NCBI GenBank assembly: GCA_963808705.1
Contig: CAWEHB010000012.1
Coordinates: 1-64,000, forward strand
Direction: 5' to 3'
Source: JASHPR01 sp963808705
GTDB lineage: Bacteria > Actinomycetota > Actinomycetes > Streptosporangiales > Streptosporangiaceae
DNA length: 64,000 bases
Numbering within the stretch: the first letter of the stretch is position 1; every line of letters begins with the position of its first letter. The notes beneath the pieces are model-generated. The model did not search any database. It was not told the origin of the DNA and worked only from the letters and a program-made list of their open reading frames with translations. Below are positions 51,136 through 59,512 of this stretch, piece by piece. The position numbers were made by a program, and so were the translations under genes.

Positions 51136-51654
51136 ATGGCAAACGAGCGGGCGCGGCCCGGGCTGCAGGCGGGCGAGCGCGAGATGCTGACCGGCTGGCT
51201 GGAGCACCACCGTGCGATCCTGCTCTGGAAGTGCGAGGGGCTCACCGACGACCAGCTCAGGCAGCGCTCGGTCCCGCCGTCCACCTTGTCCCTGCTCGGG
51301 CTGATCCGGCACATGTCCGAGGTTGAGCGCGGCTGGTTCCGCGCGGTGCTACTCGGGGAGGACGTGCCTGATCTGTACGACAGGCGGGACGACCCTGACG
51401 CGGATTTCAACGGCGTCGACGACGCGGACGTCGCCGCGGAGTTCGCCACCTTCGAGGCGGAGTGCGCCGCGGCGCGCCAGGCGGTTGCGGCCGCGCCCGA
51501 CCTGGACGTGCTCAGCAAGGAGCGGTCGGAGCCCACCGGCCAGCAGTTCTCGTTGCGCTGGATCCTCACGCACATGATCGAGGAGTACGCCCGGCACAAC
51601 GGCCACGCCGACCTGCTGCGGGAAAGCATCGACGGCGCGACCGGCTACTACTAG
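51136..51654 (+). CDS. DinB/DUF664-family protein
   Basis: 172 residues. GEREMLTGWLEHHRAILLWK, LIRHMSEVERGWFRAVL and WILTHMIEEYARHNGHADLL give the three metal-binding His positions of the DinB four-helix fold. Such proteins are often thiol- or mycothiol-linked transferases, but no activity can be assigned. The next gene starts 54 bp downstream. Confidence 0.85.
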   Translation: MANERARPGLQAGEREMLTGWLEHHRAILLWKCEGLTDDQLRQRSVPPSTLSLLGLIRHMSEVERGWFRAVLLGEDVPDLYDRRDDPDADFNGVDDADVAAEFATFEAECAAARQAVAAAPDLDVLSKERSEPTGQQFSLRWILTHMIEEYARHNGHADLLRESIDGATGYY

Positions 51655-51708
51655 GCCGCGTCGGCCCGCGGTGCCGGCCAGGGCCGCGCGGGCGGGCAGA
51701 CTAGAAGG

Positions 51709-52785
51709 GTGTGGCAGCACGGCTGGCGAGGATCGCGGGCCATCACGCGGCGGCTCGCCCGGCCGTCGTTGCAGGTGAGGCTGGTAGCCGCCATCATGTG
51801 CCTGGTGGCCGCCGCCGGCGTGGCCATCACCGCGGGCGGCTACCTGACGGCCCGCGGCTACCTGGTGCGGCAAGCGGGTCAGCAGCTTCGCGCCTACGCG
51901 GGTGATCTGACCAGCCATCCGTTCGCCATGTTCCCCGGAGCTCCGCTCGCGCTCGGCGTGTCCGGTGCGTTCGGCCCGGGCGGGCCGGGCGGGCCGGGCG
52001 GCCCCGGCGGCGGAGCGGTCAGCATCGAGGTACGCGATCCCGAGGGTCAGCTGGTCATGACCGCGGGCCCGGGCCCCCGGGCCGTCAGCGGCGGAAACTG
52101 GCTGGTGATCGCCGAACCGGTCCACTACCAGTTTCGGCACATCCCGTTCGTGTTCGGCGCGGAGGACTCCTCGATCTTCGTGACCGGCCCGGCCCGGCCC
52201 GGCCTGGCCGGCACGCTGGCGGTCCGGCTCAGCCTGGCCAGCATCGGCCAGGCCGCCGACAGGCTCGCCGTCACCTGCCTGGCCGTGAGCGGCGTGGTGC
52301 TCTTGCTCGTGGGCTGCGGGGCGGCCGCCATGATCCGCGCGATACTGCGGCCGCTCACCCGGATGGAGCGGACGGCAGCCGCCGCTGCGACCGGCGAGCT
52401 ATCCCGCCGGATCCCCGTCGCCCACACCCGCGGCGGCACCCGCCGCCTCGCGCGGTCGCTGAACCAGGTCCTGGCCCAGGCCGAGCGGGCGCTCCGCGCG
52501 ACCGCGGCCTCGGAGGCGTCGGCCCGCGCCTCCACCGAGCGGATGTGCCGGATCATCGCCGACACCGCCCGCAAGCTGCGCAGGCGAGTGAACGTCCTGC
52601 ACGGAATGGCTGATTACTATCCACAACGCGAACGTCCCGGCACCGACGAACCCGAACACCTGATGCGGCAGGTGGCGGATGAAGCCGCGCGGATCGAGGT
52701 GCTGATCGATGATCTGGTGCGCCTCCAGGCTGCGCACGAGCACGACGAGCCGGGTCCTTCCCCCGATCCTCAGGCCATGCTGTAA
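51709..52785 (+). CDS. Degenerate membrane sensor (HAMP protein without a kinase domain)
   Basis: 358 residues from GTG 51709. TM1 about 24-46; extracytoplasmic part about 47-185 with a GPGGPGGPGGPGGG stretch; TM2 about 186-210; HAMP about 211-265; then a dimerisation-helix-like region. Where sensor kinases have ADASHELRTPL, this protein reads ADTARKLRRRV, so the phospho-acceptor His is replaced by Arg288. No ATPase domain follows; the protein ends in an acidic Pro-rich tail. It cannot autophosphorylate in the usual way and may sense and signal by protein contact. No response regulator is adjacent. Confidence 0.75.
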   Translation: MWQHGWRGSRAITRRLARPSLQVRLVAAIMCLVAAAGVAITAGGYLTARGYLVRQAGQQLRAYAGDLTSHPFAMFPGAPLALGVSGAFGPGGPGGPGGPGGGAVSIEVRDPEGQLVMTAGPGPRAVSGGNWLVIAEPVHYQFRHIPFVFGAEDSSIFVTGPARPGLAGTLAVRLSLASIGQAADRLAVTCLAVSGVVLLLVGCGAAAMIRAILRPLTRMERTAAAAATGELSRRIPVAHTRGGTRRLARSLNQVLAQAERALRATAASEASARASTERMCRIIADTARKLRRRVNVLHGMADYYPQRERPGTDEPEHLMRQVADEAARIEVLIDDLVRLQAAHEHDEPGPSPDPQAML

Positions 52786-52826
52786 TCAGCATCAATTGCA
52801 ATGGGCCGAGTATCTGAGGAGCAGGG

Positions 52827-53270
52827 ATGCCTGGAATCGTCGTCGGGGTGGACGGCTCGCACCATTCTCGCCGTGCCCTCGGATGGGCCATGCGCGAGGC
52901 CCAGCAGCACCATGTCCCGCTGCAGGTCGTTACGGTTCACCCGCCGCCAGTTCGCCCGGCCACCGGGATCTACTGGGGTTTGCCCACTCTTCCCGAGAAC
53001 AGCTTCGATCCGGAGCTCGCGCGGATGGCGGTCCAGCAATTCGTGGACGAGGTCGCGAAGGAAACCGGCCAACCGGGGCCGGAGGTCACCGTGAGCGTGG
53101 TCACGGGGGATGCGGCGGAAGAACTCGTCAGGGCCTCGCGTGACGCCGACATGCTCGTGGTGGGGTCCCGCGGCAGCGGCGGGTTTGCCAGGCTCCTGAT
53201 GGGCTCGGTGAGCAGCCAGGTCACGCACCACGCGGACTGTCCCGTCGTGGTCATCCCCGGGACCCGCTAG
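52827..53270 (+). CDS. Universal stress protein, UspA family
   Basis: 147 residues. VVGVDGSHHSRRALGWAMRE starts the Usp fold, and VVGSRGSGGFARLLMGSVSS is the ATP-binding G-2x-G-9x-G-S motif. VTHHADCPVVVIPG closes the fold. ATP-binding Usp proteins in actinobacteria respond to hypoxia and stationary phase. It follows the degenerate sensor by 41 bp and may share its transcript. Confidence 0.93.
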   Translation: MPGIVVGVDGSHHSRRALGWAMREAQQHHVPLQVVTVHPPPVRPATGIYWGLPTLPENSFDPELARMAVQQFVDEVAKETGQPGPEVTVSVVTGDAAEELVRASRDADMLVVGSRGSGGFARLLMGSVSSQVTHHADCPVVVIPGTR

Positions 53271-53341
53271 GGGCTCAGCCGGGCACGGCCATGGCTGGAC
53301 CGACCGCGCCGGCTACCGAGCAGAAATCATCCGGGCCGGCG

Positions 53342-54010
53342 CTAATCACTTTCTTGCGCGCCGGGCGGATCTTGGGATCCGGCCAGGTAGACCACCCGGC
53401 GGGCGACATTGACGGCGCGGTCGCCGAGACGCTCGTAGAAGCGCGCCACCAGCGTCATCTCCATCGTCACCGGTAGCGCCATTCCCCCCGAGGCAAGTTC
53501 GGCTATCAAGGCGGCATGCAGCTCGTCCACCTGCTGATCACGGTCGGCTAGCTCGAACGCGGCGCTACGGTCGCGCTTGTACCAGGAGTCCGCTGCCTGA
53601 CGCCACATGTCCGATACCAGGCTCCCCGTTCGCTCGACGAGCCCCCGGCACCGCGGCGAGAGGTCCTCGCTGAGGATGTGGTTGGCCCGGCGGGCGATGT
53701 GCGTGACGAGGTGGTGGGAACGCTCGAGCTCGGGCAAGATTCGCAGCACAGAGAGCAAGAAGCGCAGGTCCGAAGCGACGGGCGCCTGCAGCACGATCTC
53801 CCGGTTGACCAGTTCCTCGATCTGCGGGTAGAGGGCGTCGATAGCCACATCTCGTTCGGCCAGCACCGCGACCGCCTGGTTGTCGCCGCTCAGGAGGGCA
53901 TGAGTGGCCAGGGGCAGGTCCTCGGCCACCATCGCGAACAATTCGATGACCTTGGCTTCGATGTCATCCAGCTCACGCTGGAATTCCTGTCGGTGCTCCA
54001 CCATGGCCAA
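53342..54010 (-). CDS. phoU: Phosphate signalling protein PhoU
   Basis: 222 residues (ATG 54010 or 54004). Two three-helix repeats are visible: REFQRELDDIEAKVIELFAM and ASDLRFLLSVLRILPELERS, with MTLVARFYERLGDRAVNVAR carrying the E-x-x-x-D metal ligands. PhoU links Pst activity to the PhoR/PhoP system. It is divergent from pstS, and a set of 11-bp PHO-type repeats lies 77 bp upstream. Confidence 0.92.
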   Translation of the reverse strand: MAMVEHRQEFQRELDDIEAKVIELFAMVAEDLPLATHALLSGDNQAVAVLAERDVAIDALYPQIEELVNREIVLQAPVASDLRFLLSVLRILPELERSHHLVTHIARRANHILSEDLSPRCRGLVERTGSLVSDMWRQAADSWYKRDRSAAFELADRDQQVDELHAALIAELASGGMALPVTMEMTLVARFYERLGDRAVNVARRVVYLAGSQDPPGAQESD

Positions 54011-54086
54011 AGCGTACTTGGGCGGCGCCCGTGTCCTCTACGTCGTGCGCCCAGAGATCAGGTCATGCGCCCAGAGATCAGCCGGT

Positions 54087-54130
54087 GTTCGTCCGGCGGT
54101 TATGATCTGTTCGTCCGGCGGTTATGACCC
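54087..54130 (-). promoter_or_regulatory. Candidate PHO boxes upstream of phoU
   Basis: Four adjoining 11-bp units: GTTCGTCCGGC, GGTTATGATCT, GTTCGTCCGGC, GGTTATGACCC. Units 1 and 3 are identical and close to the actinobacterial PHO-box unit GTTCACCCGGC. A separate 16-bp direct repeat (TGCGCCCAGAGATCAG at 54046 and 54066) lies closer to phoU. Confidence 0.5.
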
Positions 54131-54475
54131 GGTCGGAAGCTCGTCGCCAGCGGTGCACGGCCCGGCCCACCTGCCGCTAGCATGGCTACCGGCCCAGCCC
54201 AGGACGATCGACGGCTTCCCGCGCCATCGGGTAATCGCGGAATGCCATCGGGTAATCGCGGGAGCGTCCGCTGGGCCGTCGACGCCGTCGGCAGCCCTGG
54301 AAGACCCCCTGCTTGTTCACTTTCTGTCCATATATCTTTCACCGTCCATACGCCATTACTTAACTGGCGCGTGCGGGCGGCACGTCAAACTCGTCTGGGA
54401 CTAGCAGGGATTTTTGCGGAGCTAGCTGACGCTGGGGGTTCTGGTTCTTAGCCAAGCGGGAATGAGGTCTATAAC
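54131..54475 (+). promoter_or_regulatory. pstS upstream region with PHO boxes at 54315-54347
   Basis: Three 11-bp units in tandem: GTTCACTTTCT (54315), GTCCATATATC (54326), TTTCACCGTCC (54337). They fit a PhoP-binding PHO box, about 130 bp before the pstS start. The AT-rich stretch to 54365 after them is a likely promoter. CATCGGGTAATCGCGG is repeated at 54227 and 54246. The ribosome-binding site is GAGG near 54464-54467. Confidence 0.55.
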
Positions 54476-55564
54476 ATGCAACTTTTTCGTATCAGACGGG
54501 TCACAACGGCTGGGGTCGCCCTCCTAGCAACGGCTCTCCTCGCCGCGGCGTGCTCATCGTCGAGCAGTACCACGTCGAGCAAGCCCTCGTCGAGTTCCTC
54601 GTCGAGCAACCTCTCGGGCACGCTCAACGCGAGCGGATCGACGTTCCAGACCACCTTCCAGGAGGCGGCGATCGCGGCCTTCAAGTCGGTCCAGTCGGGC
54701 ATGACGGTCAACTACGGTTCCGGCGGCTCGGGCAAGGGGCGTTCGGACCTGGCCTCGGGGGTGGTCAACTTCGCGGGCTCGGACTCGCCGATCCCCGCCG
54801 CCGAGATGTCCACCTTCAACGGCAAGACAGTGCTCTACTTCCCCGTCGTGATCGGCCCGATCACGCTCTCGTACAACCTGTCCGGTCTCAGCAAGCCGCT
54901 GCAGCTGTCGGCACCGGTCATCGCGGACATCTTCCAGGGCAAGATCACGACCTGGAACAACTCGATGATCAAGGCGGACAACCCCGGCGTGAGCCTGCCC
55001 AGCACCACGATCACCATCGCCCGCCGCTCGGACTCCTCGGGCACTACCGCCAACTTCTCCCAGTTCCTGGTCGACGCCGCGCCGAGCGTATGGAAGCTCG
55101 GCACCAGCTCGACCATCAACTGGCCCGCCAACAGCCGGGGCGGCAACGGCAACGGCGGCGTGGCGTCGATCGTCAAGAGCACCCCCGGGGCCATCGGGTA
55201 CGTGGACTACGCCGACGCCAAGGCCACCGGGCTGACCTTCGCTTCGGTCAAGAACTCGGCCGGCAGCTACATCGCGCCGTCAATATCGTCGGCCACCACC
55301 GCCGCTGACAACGCCACCATCATGCCCAACCTGACGTTCAGCGCGATCTGGGCGCCCGGCGCCACCTCGTACCCGATCACCTACCAGTCGTGGGACCTCG
55401 TCTACCAGAAGCAGTCGAGCACGAATACCACGAAGATGCTCCAGGCGTACATCGGCTACCTGCTCGGAGCCGGCCAGAAACTGCTCCCCTCGCTGAACTA
55501 CGCACCGCTGCCCGCCAGCCTGGACCAGAAGGCCGTGGCGCAGCTCAAAGAGATAGGCATGTAG
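54476..55564 (+). CDS. pstS: Phosphate-binding lipoprotein PstS
   Basis: 362 residues. Lipoprotein signal: FRIRRVTTAGVALLATALLA then AACSS with the lipidated Cys26, followed by a Ser-rich linker to about residue 45. The mature protein shows GTLNASGSTFQTTFQEAAIA, VNYGSGGSGKGRSDLASGVV, FAGSDSPIPAAEM and RRSDSSGTTANFSQFL, the phosphate-contacting loops. It delivers phosphate to PstC/PstA. First gene of pstSCAB. Confidence 0.95.
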   Translation: MQLFRIRRVTTAGVALLATALLAAACSSSSSTTSSKPSSSSSSSNLSGTLNASGSTFQTTFQEAAIAAFKSVQSGMTVNYGSGGSGKGRSDLASGVVNFAGSDSPIPAAEMSTFNGKTVLYFPVVIGPITLSYNLSGLSKPLQLSAPVIADIFQGKITTWNNSMIKADNPGVSLPSTTITIARRSDSSGTTANFSQFLVDAAPSVWKLGTSSTINWPANSRGGNGNGGVASIVKSTPGAIGYVDYADAKATGLTFASVKNSAGSYIAPSISSATTAADNATIMPNLTFSAIWAPGATSYPITYQSWDLVYQKQSSTNTTKMLQAYIGYLLGAGQKLLPSLNYAPLPASLDQKAVAQLKEIGM

Positions 55565-55610
55565 GGGTAAGCATTGTGATGGTGATGCAAGATCAGATCG
55601 GCTCGCCGTC

Positions 55611-56591
55611 GTGAGCACTGTCACGCGGGCGGATCCGGCCATCCCGGCCGGATCCGCCCGCGCCCTGTCCGAGCGACGGCCGCTCGGCGACCGCGCCTTC
55701 CAGGTCATCGCGCTCGCGTCCGGCCTGCTGGTGCTGGTGATCCTCGTCCTGATCGCCGTCTCGACCAGCCAGCAGGCCTCGTCGTGGTTCAGCACCGAGG
55801 GCCTGAAGATCTTTACCAACACCTGGAACCCCGCGGCCAACCAGTTCGGCGCGCTGGCCTTCATCTTCGGCACGGCCGTCACGGGCATTATCGCGCTCGT
55901 GCTGGCCGTGCCGGTCAGCGTGGGCATCGCCCTGCTGCTGACCGAGGTCGTGGCGTACCGGTGGTCGCGGCCGATCGTGTACGTGATCGACCTGCTGGCG
56001 GTGGTCCCGTCCGTGGTCTGGGGCCTGTGGGGCATCCTGGTGTTCGCGCCCTGGATCCAGCACATCTACGCCTCGATCGGCTCGGGCGTCACCGGCATCC
56101 CGGTGCTCGGCAGCCTGTTCGGGCCGCCCACCAGCGGGGCCTCGTTCTTCACCTGCGGCATCATCCTCGCGTTCATGATCACGCCGATCGTGACCTCGCT
56201 GTCGCGCGAGGTCATCGCGACCGTGCCGGCGATCGACCGGGAGGGCGCGTACGCGCTGGGCGCCACCCGCCTGGAGATGATCCGCGGCGCCGTCTGGCCG
56301 CACAGCCAGGGCGGCGTCGTCGGGGCGGTGCTGCTCGGCCTGGGCCGGGCGATGGGCGAGACGATCGCGGCCGCGCTGGTGATCGGCTCGTCGCCCGCGA
56401 TCACGTCGCACCTGTTCTCCCCCGGCTACAACATGCCCTCGGTCATCGCGAACGAGTTCGGCGAGGCCTACGGCGAGTACCGCGCCGCGCTGATGGGGAT
56501 CGGCGTGCTCCTGTTCGTCATTACGATCATCATCAACGTCATCGCCCGGACGATCGTGGGACGCTCCGCCCGGCGCAAGAGGGGTGCCTGA
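55611..56591 (+). CDS. pstC: Phosphate ABC transporter permease PstC
   Basis: 326 residues from GTG 55611. Six membrane helices, with the EAA-type permease loop EGAYALGATRLEMIRGAVWP and LGRAMGETIAAALVIGSSPA, both typical of PstC. An Ala/Arg-rich cytoplasmic N-terminus precedes the first helix. The stop overlaps the pstA start by one base (TGATG). Confidence 0.95.
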   Translation: MSTVTRADPAIPAGSARALSERRPLGDRAFQVIALASGLLVLVILVLIAVSTSQQASSWFSTEGLKIFTNTWNPAANQFGALAFIFGTAVTGIIALVLAVPVSVGIALLLTEVVAYRWSRPIVYVIDLLAVVPSVVWGLWGILVFAPWIQHIYASIGSGVTGIPVLGSLFGPPTSGASFFTCGIILAFMITPIVTSLSREVIATVPAIDREGAYALGATRLEMIRGAVWPHSQGGVVGAVLLGLGRAMGETIAAALVIGSSPAITSHLFSPGYNMPSVIANEFGEAYGEYRAALMGIGVLLFVITIIINVIARTIVGRSARRKRGA

Positions 56592-57481
56592 TGGCCGCCG
56601 CCACCGAGCAGCAGAATGTCGACCTGCGCGAGCCCAAGGGCTGGCGGCGCACCAGCAACCGCATCGTGACCGTACTGATGTGGCTCTCGTTCGTACTCGT
56701 GATCATCCCGCTGGGATTCGTCCTGGTCACGGTGGTCGCCAAGGGCATCTCGATCATCAGCTGGTCCTTCCTGACCAGCGATATCCCGCCGAATGTCGCG
56801 CCCGCGAACGTGGGCGGGATGGGGCCGGCGATAGTCGGCACGATCGAGATCACGGCCCTGGCCACGGTCCTGGCCGTGCCGCTCGGCATTCTGGGCGCGA
56901 TCTACCTCAACGAGTACGGCGGCACGAACGCGCTGGCGCGGCTCATCGGGTTCTTCAGCGACGTGATGACGGGCGTGCCCTCGATCATCATGGGCCTGTT
57001 CATCTTCTCGATCTGGGTGCTGCACTTCGGCTTCTCGGGCCTGGCCGGCGCGTTCGCCCTGGGCTGCCTGATGCTGCCGATCGTGATCCGTTCCACCGAT
57101 GAGATGCTGAAGCTGGTCCCGGATTCGCTGCGCGAAGGGAGCTACGCCCTGGGTGCCACCAAGGCCCGCGTGACGGCGACCGTGGTGTTGCCGGCGGCGA
57201 TCGGCGGAATCGTCAGCGGCGCGCTGCTCGCCGTCGCCCGGGCCGCGGGTGAGACGGCGCCGCTGCTGTTCACCATCCTCACGGTGACCACGGTGAACAA
57301 GAACGTGTTCAGCGGCGCCAACACCTCGCTGCCCTCGCAGATCTTCGTGAACGCGTCGTCACCGTATCCCGGCGCGGAGGCGCGCGGCTGGGGCGCGGCG
57401 CTGACGCTCATCGTCATAGCCTTCGTCCTCATGGTCGTCGCCCGCCTCATCACCGCACGATTCTCCAGGTTTTCCCGCTAG
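56591..57481 (+). CDS. pstA: Phosphate ABC transporter permease PstA
   Basis: 296 residues. Membrane helices include TVLMWLSFVLVIIPLGFVLV and the loop EGSYALGATKARVTATVVLP followed by AVARAAGETAPLLFTILTVT, the PstA signature. ANVGGMGPAIVGTIEITALA is also family-specific. It forms the channel with PstC. pstB starts 33 bp downstream. Confidence 0.95.
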   Translation: MAAATEQQNVDLREPKGWRRTSNRIVTVLMWLSFVLVIIPLGFVLVTVVAKGISIISWSFLTSDIPPNVAPANVGGMGPAIVGTIEITALATVLAVPLGILGAIYLNEYGGTNALARLIGFFSDVMTGVPSIIMGLFIFSIWVLHFGFSGLAGAFALGCLMLPIVIRSTDEMLKLVPDSLREGSYALGATKARVTATVVLPAAIGGIVSGALLAVARAAGETAPLLFTILTVTTVNKNVFSGANTSLPSQIFVNASSPYPGAEARGWGAALTLIVIAFVLMVVARLITARFSRFSR

Positions 57482-57514
57482 GATGTCTCACCAGAAAGTC
57501 GCGCTAGGAACGTT

Positions 57515-58393
57515 ATGGAACAGTCAGAGCAGAACGTCGCGGCCGATACCCAACTACCTCAGCTCCAGGCGCAGACGACGCCGGGCGCACCTGCTTTCGA
57601 CGCGCCGGGCGCACCTGTCTTCGATGCGAAGAGCGTCTCGTGCTATTACAGCTCGTTCCGGGCCGTCACGGACGTCTCGCTGTCCATCTACGAGAACGAG
57701 ATCACGGCCTTCATCGGCCCGTCCGGGTGCGGCAAGACGACGGTGCTGCGGACGCTGAACCGCATGAACGACCTCGTACCGGGCGCGCGCGTCGAGGGTG
57801 AGGTGCATTACCGCGGGGCGTCGCTGTACGCCAAGAACGTCTCCCCGATCGCCGTGCGCCGGCGCATCGGGATGGTCTTCCAGAAGCCGAACCCGTTCCC
57901 GAAGTCGATCTATGACAACGTTGCCTACGGGCCGCGCATCAATGGCGAGCACAATAAGGGCAAGCTGAACGAGATCGTCGAGCGCTCGCTGCGCCAGGCC
58001 GCCCTGTGGGACGAGGTGAAGGACCGGCTGAACAAGTCGGGCCTGGGCCTGTCCGGCGGGCAGGCGCAGCGGCTGTGCATCGCCCGCACGCTCGCCGTCG
58101 AGCCGGACGTCGTCCTCATGGACGAGCCCTGCTCGGCGCTCGACCCGATCGCGACCGGCGCCATCGAGGACCTGATGAAGCAGATCAAGTCGGAGTACAC
58201 GATCGTGATCGTCACGCACAACATGCAGCAGGCCACGCGGGTCAGCGACCGCACCGCCTTCTACTCCGTGCTCCGCAACGAGGAGAGCGATACCCGCACC
58301 GGCGTGCTCGTCGAGTACGGCCGGACCGAGCAGATCTTCCAGGACCCGAGCGACCCCCGCACCCAGGCCTACGTCACCGGCCGGATGGGCTGA
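57515..58393 (+). CDS. pstB: Phosphate ABC transporter ATPase PstB
   Basis: 292 residues. Walker A GPSGCGKTTVLRTLNRMNDL, Q-loop MVFQKPNPFPKSIYDNVAYG, signature LSGGQAQRLCIARTLAVEPD (Ala where LSGGQQQR is usual), Walker B VVLMDEPCSALDP and H-loop IVIVTHNMQQA. An N-terminal extension of about 35 residues contains a duplicated GAPAFDAP/GAPVFDAK segment. It powers phosphate uptake. Last gene of the operon; the next gene is convergent. Confidence 0.95.
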   Translation: MEQSEQNVAADTQLPQLQAQTTPGAPAFDAPGAPVFDAKSVSCYYSSFRAVTDVSLSIYENEITAFIGPSGCGKTTVLRTLNRMNDLVPGARVEGEVHYRGASLYAKNVSPIAVRRRIGMVFQKPNPFPKSIYDNVAYGPRINGEHNKGKLNEIVERSLRQAALWDEVKDRLNKSGLGLSGGQAQRLCIARTLAVEPDVVLMDEPCSALDPIATGAIEDLMKQIKSEYTIVIVTHNMQQATRVSDRTAFYSVLRNEESDTRTGVLVEYGRTEQIFQDPSDPRTQAYVTGRMG

Positions 58394-58428
58394 GCCGGGC
58401 GCCTCTGTTTACCTCCGAGGGAGATGGC

Positions 58429-59433
58429 TTACCGGCCGAGGGTGGCGACCAGGATCGCCTTGATCGTGTGCAGCCGGTTCTCGGCCTGGTCGAACACGAT
58501 GCTGGCGCCGGACCTGAAGACCTCGTCGGTGACCTCCAGGCCGCCGGTCATGCCGGTGTGCTCCATGATCTCCCGCCCGACCACGGTATTGGTGTCGTGG
58601 AAGGCGGGCAGGCAGTGCATGAACTTCACCGCCGGGTTCCCCGACTTCGCCAGCAGGGCCGCGTTGACCTGATACGGCGTCAGGACCTTGACCCGTTCGG
58701 TCCACACGTCCTTGGGCTCGCCCATCGACACCCACACGTCGGTGTGGATGAAGTCCGCCCCGCGGACCGCCTCGGCCGGGTCCTCGGTGATGGTGATCTT
58801 GGCGCCGGTTTTCCCGGCGGTCTGGCGGGCCAGGTCGGCGACGTCGGCGGGCGGGTGCAGCTCAGCCGGGCCGGCCAGCCGCACGTCGCTGCCCATCAGC
58901 GCGCCCATGATCAGCAGCGAGCGGCCCATGTTGAACCGGCAGTCCCCGGTGAACGCGTACGCGATCGCCTCGTAGGGCTTGTGGCTGGACTCGTGCATGG
59001 TCAGGAAGTCGGCCAGCATCTGGGTCGGATGCCACTCGGCGGTCAGCCCGTTGTACACCGGCACCCCGGCATGCGCGGCCAGTTCCTCCACGTCGGCCTG
59101 GGCGTTGCCCCGGTACTCGATCGCGTCATACATCCGGCCCAGCACCGACGCGGTGTCGGCGATCGACTCCTTGTGCCCCAGCTGCGACCCGGAGGGATCG
59201 AGGTAGGTCACGTGCGCGCCCTGGTCGTAGGCGCCGACCTCGAACGCCGACCGGGTCCGGGTCGAGGCCTTCTCGAAGATCAGCGCGATGTTCTTGCCCG
59301 CCAGGTGATGGGTCTCGGTCCCGGCGTACTTGGCGGTCTTGAGCGCCTCCGCCAGCGCCAGCAGGAACCGCAGCTCGGCCGGGGTGAAATCAATCTCCTT
59401 CAGGAAGCTGCGGTTTTTCAGGTTGAACGACAC
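58429..59433 (-). CDS. arcB: Ornithine carbamoyltransferase, catabolic
   Basis: 334 residues. Carbamoyl-phosphate site FEKASTRTRSAFEVGAYDQG; ornithine site region FMHCLPAFHDTNTVVGREI; AEWHPTQMLADFLTMHE in the middle. In this locus it splits citrulline with phosphate to ornithine and carbamoyl phosphate. It is the last gene of arcC-arcA-arcB on this strand. An anabolic role (argF) cannot be excluded from sequence alone, but context favours arcB. Confidence 0.92.
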   Translation of the reverse strand: MSFNLKNRSFLKEIDFTPAELRFLLALAEALKTAKYAGTETHHLAGKNIALIFEKASTRTRSAFEVGAYDQGAHVTYLDPSGSQLGHKESIADTASVLGRMYDAIEYRGNAQADVEELAAHAGVPVYNGLTAEWHPTQMLADFLTMHESSHKPYEAIAYAFTGDCRFNMGRSLLIMGALMGSDVRLAGPAELHPPADVADLARQTAGKTGAKITITEDPAEAVRGADFIHTDVWVSMGEPKDVWTERVKVLTPYQVNAALLAKSGNPAVKFMHCLPAFHDTNTVVGREIMEHTGMTGGLEVTDEVFRSGASIVFDQAENRLHTIKAILVATLGR

Positions 59434-59512
59434 GGAAGTCTCCTAGCGCGGGTCAGAACACTGGATCTGGCGAGGTCTCCTAGCGCGGGTCGCAGCACCG
59501 GATCTGGTGCGG

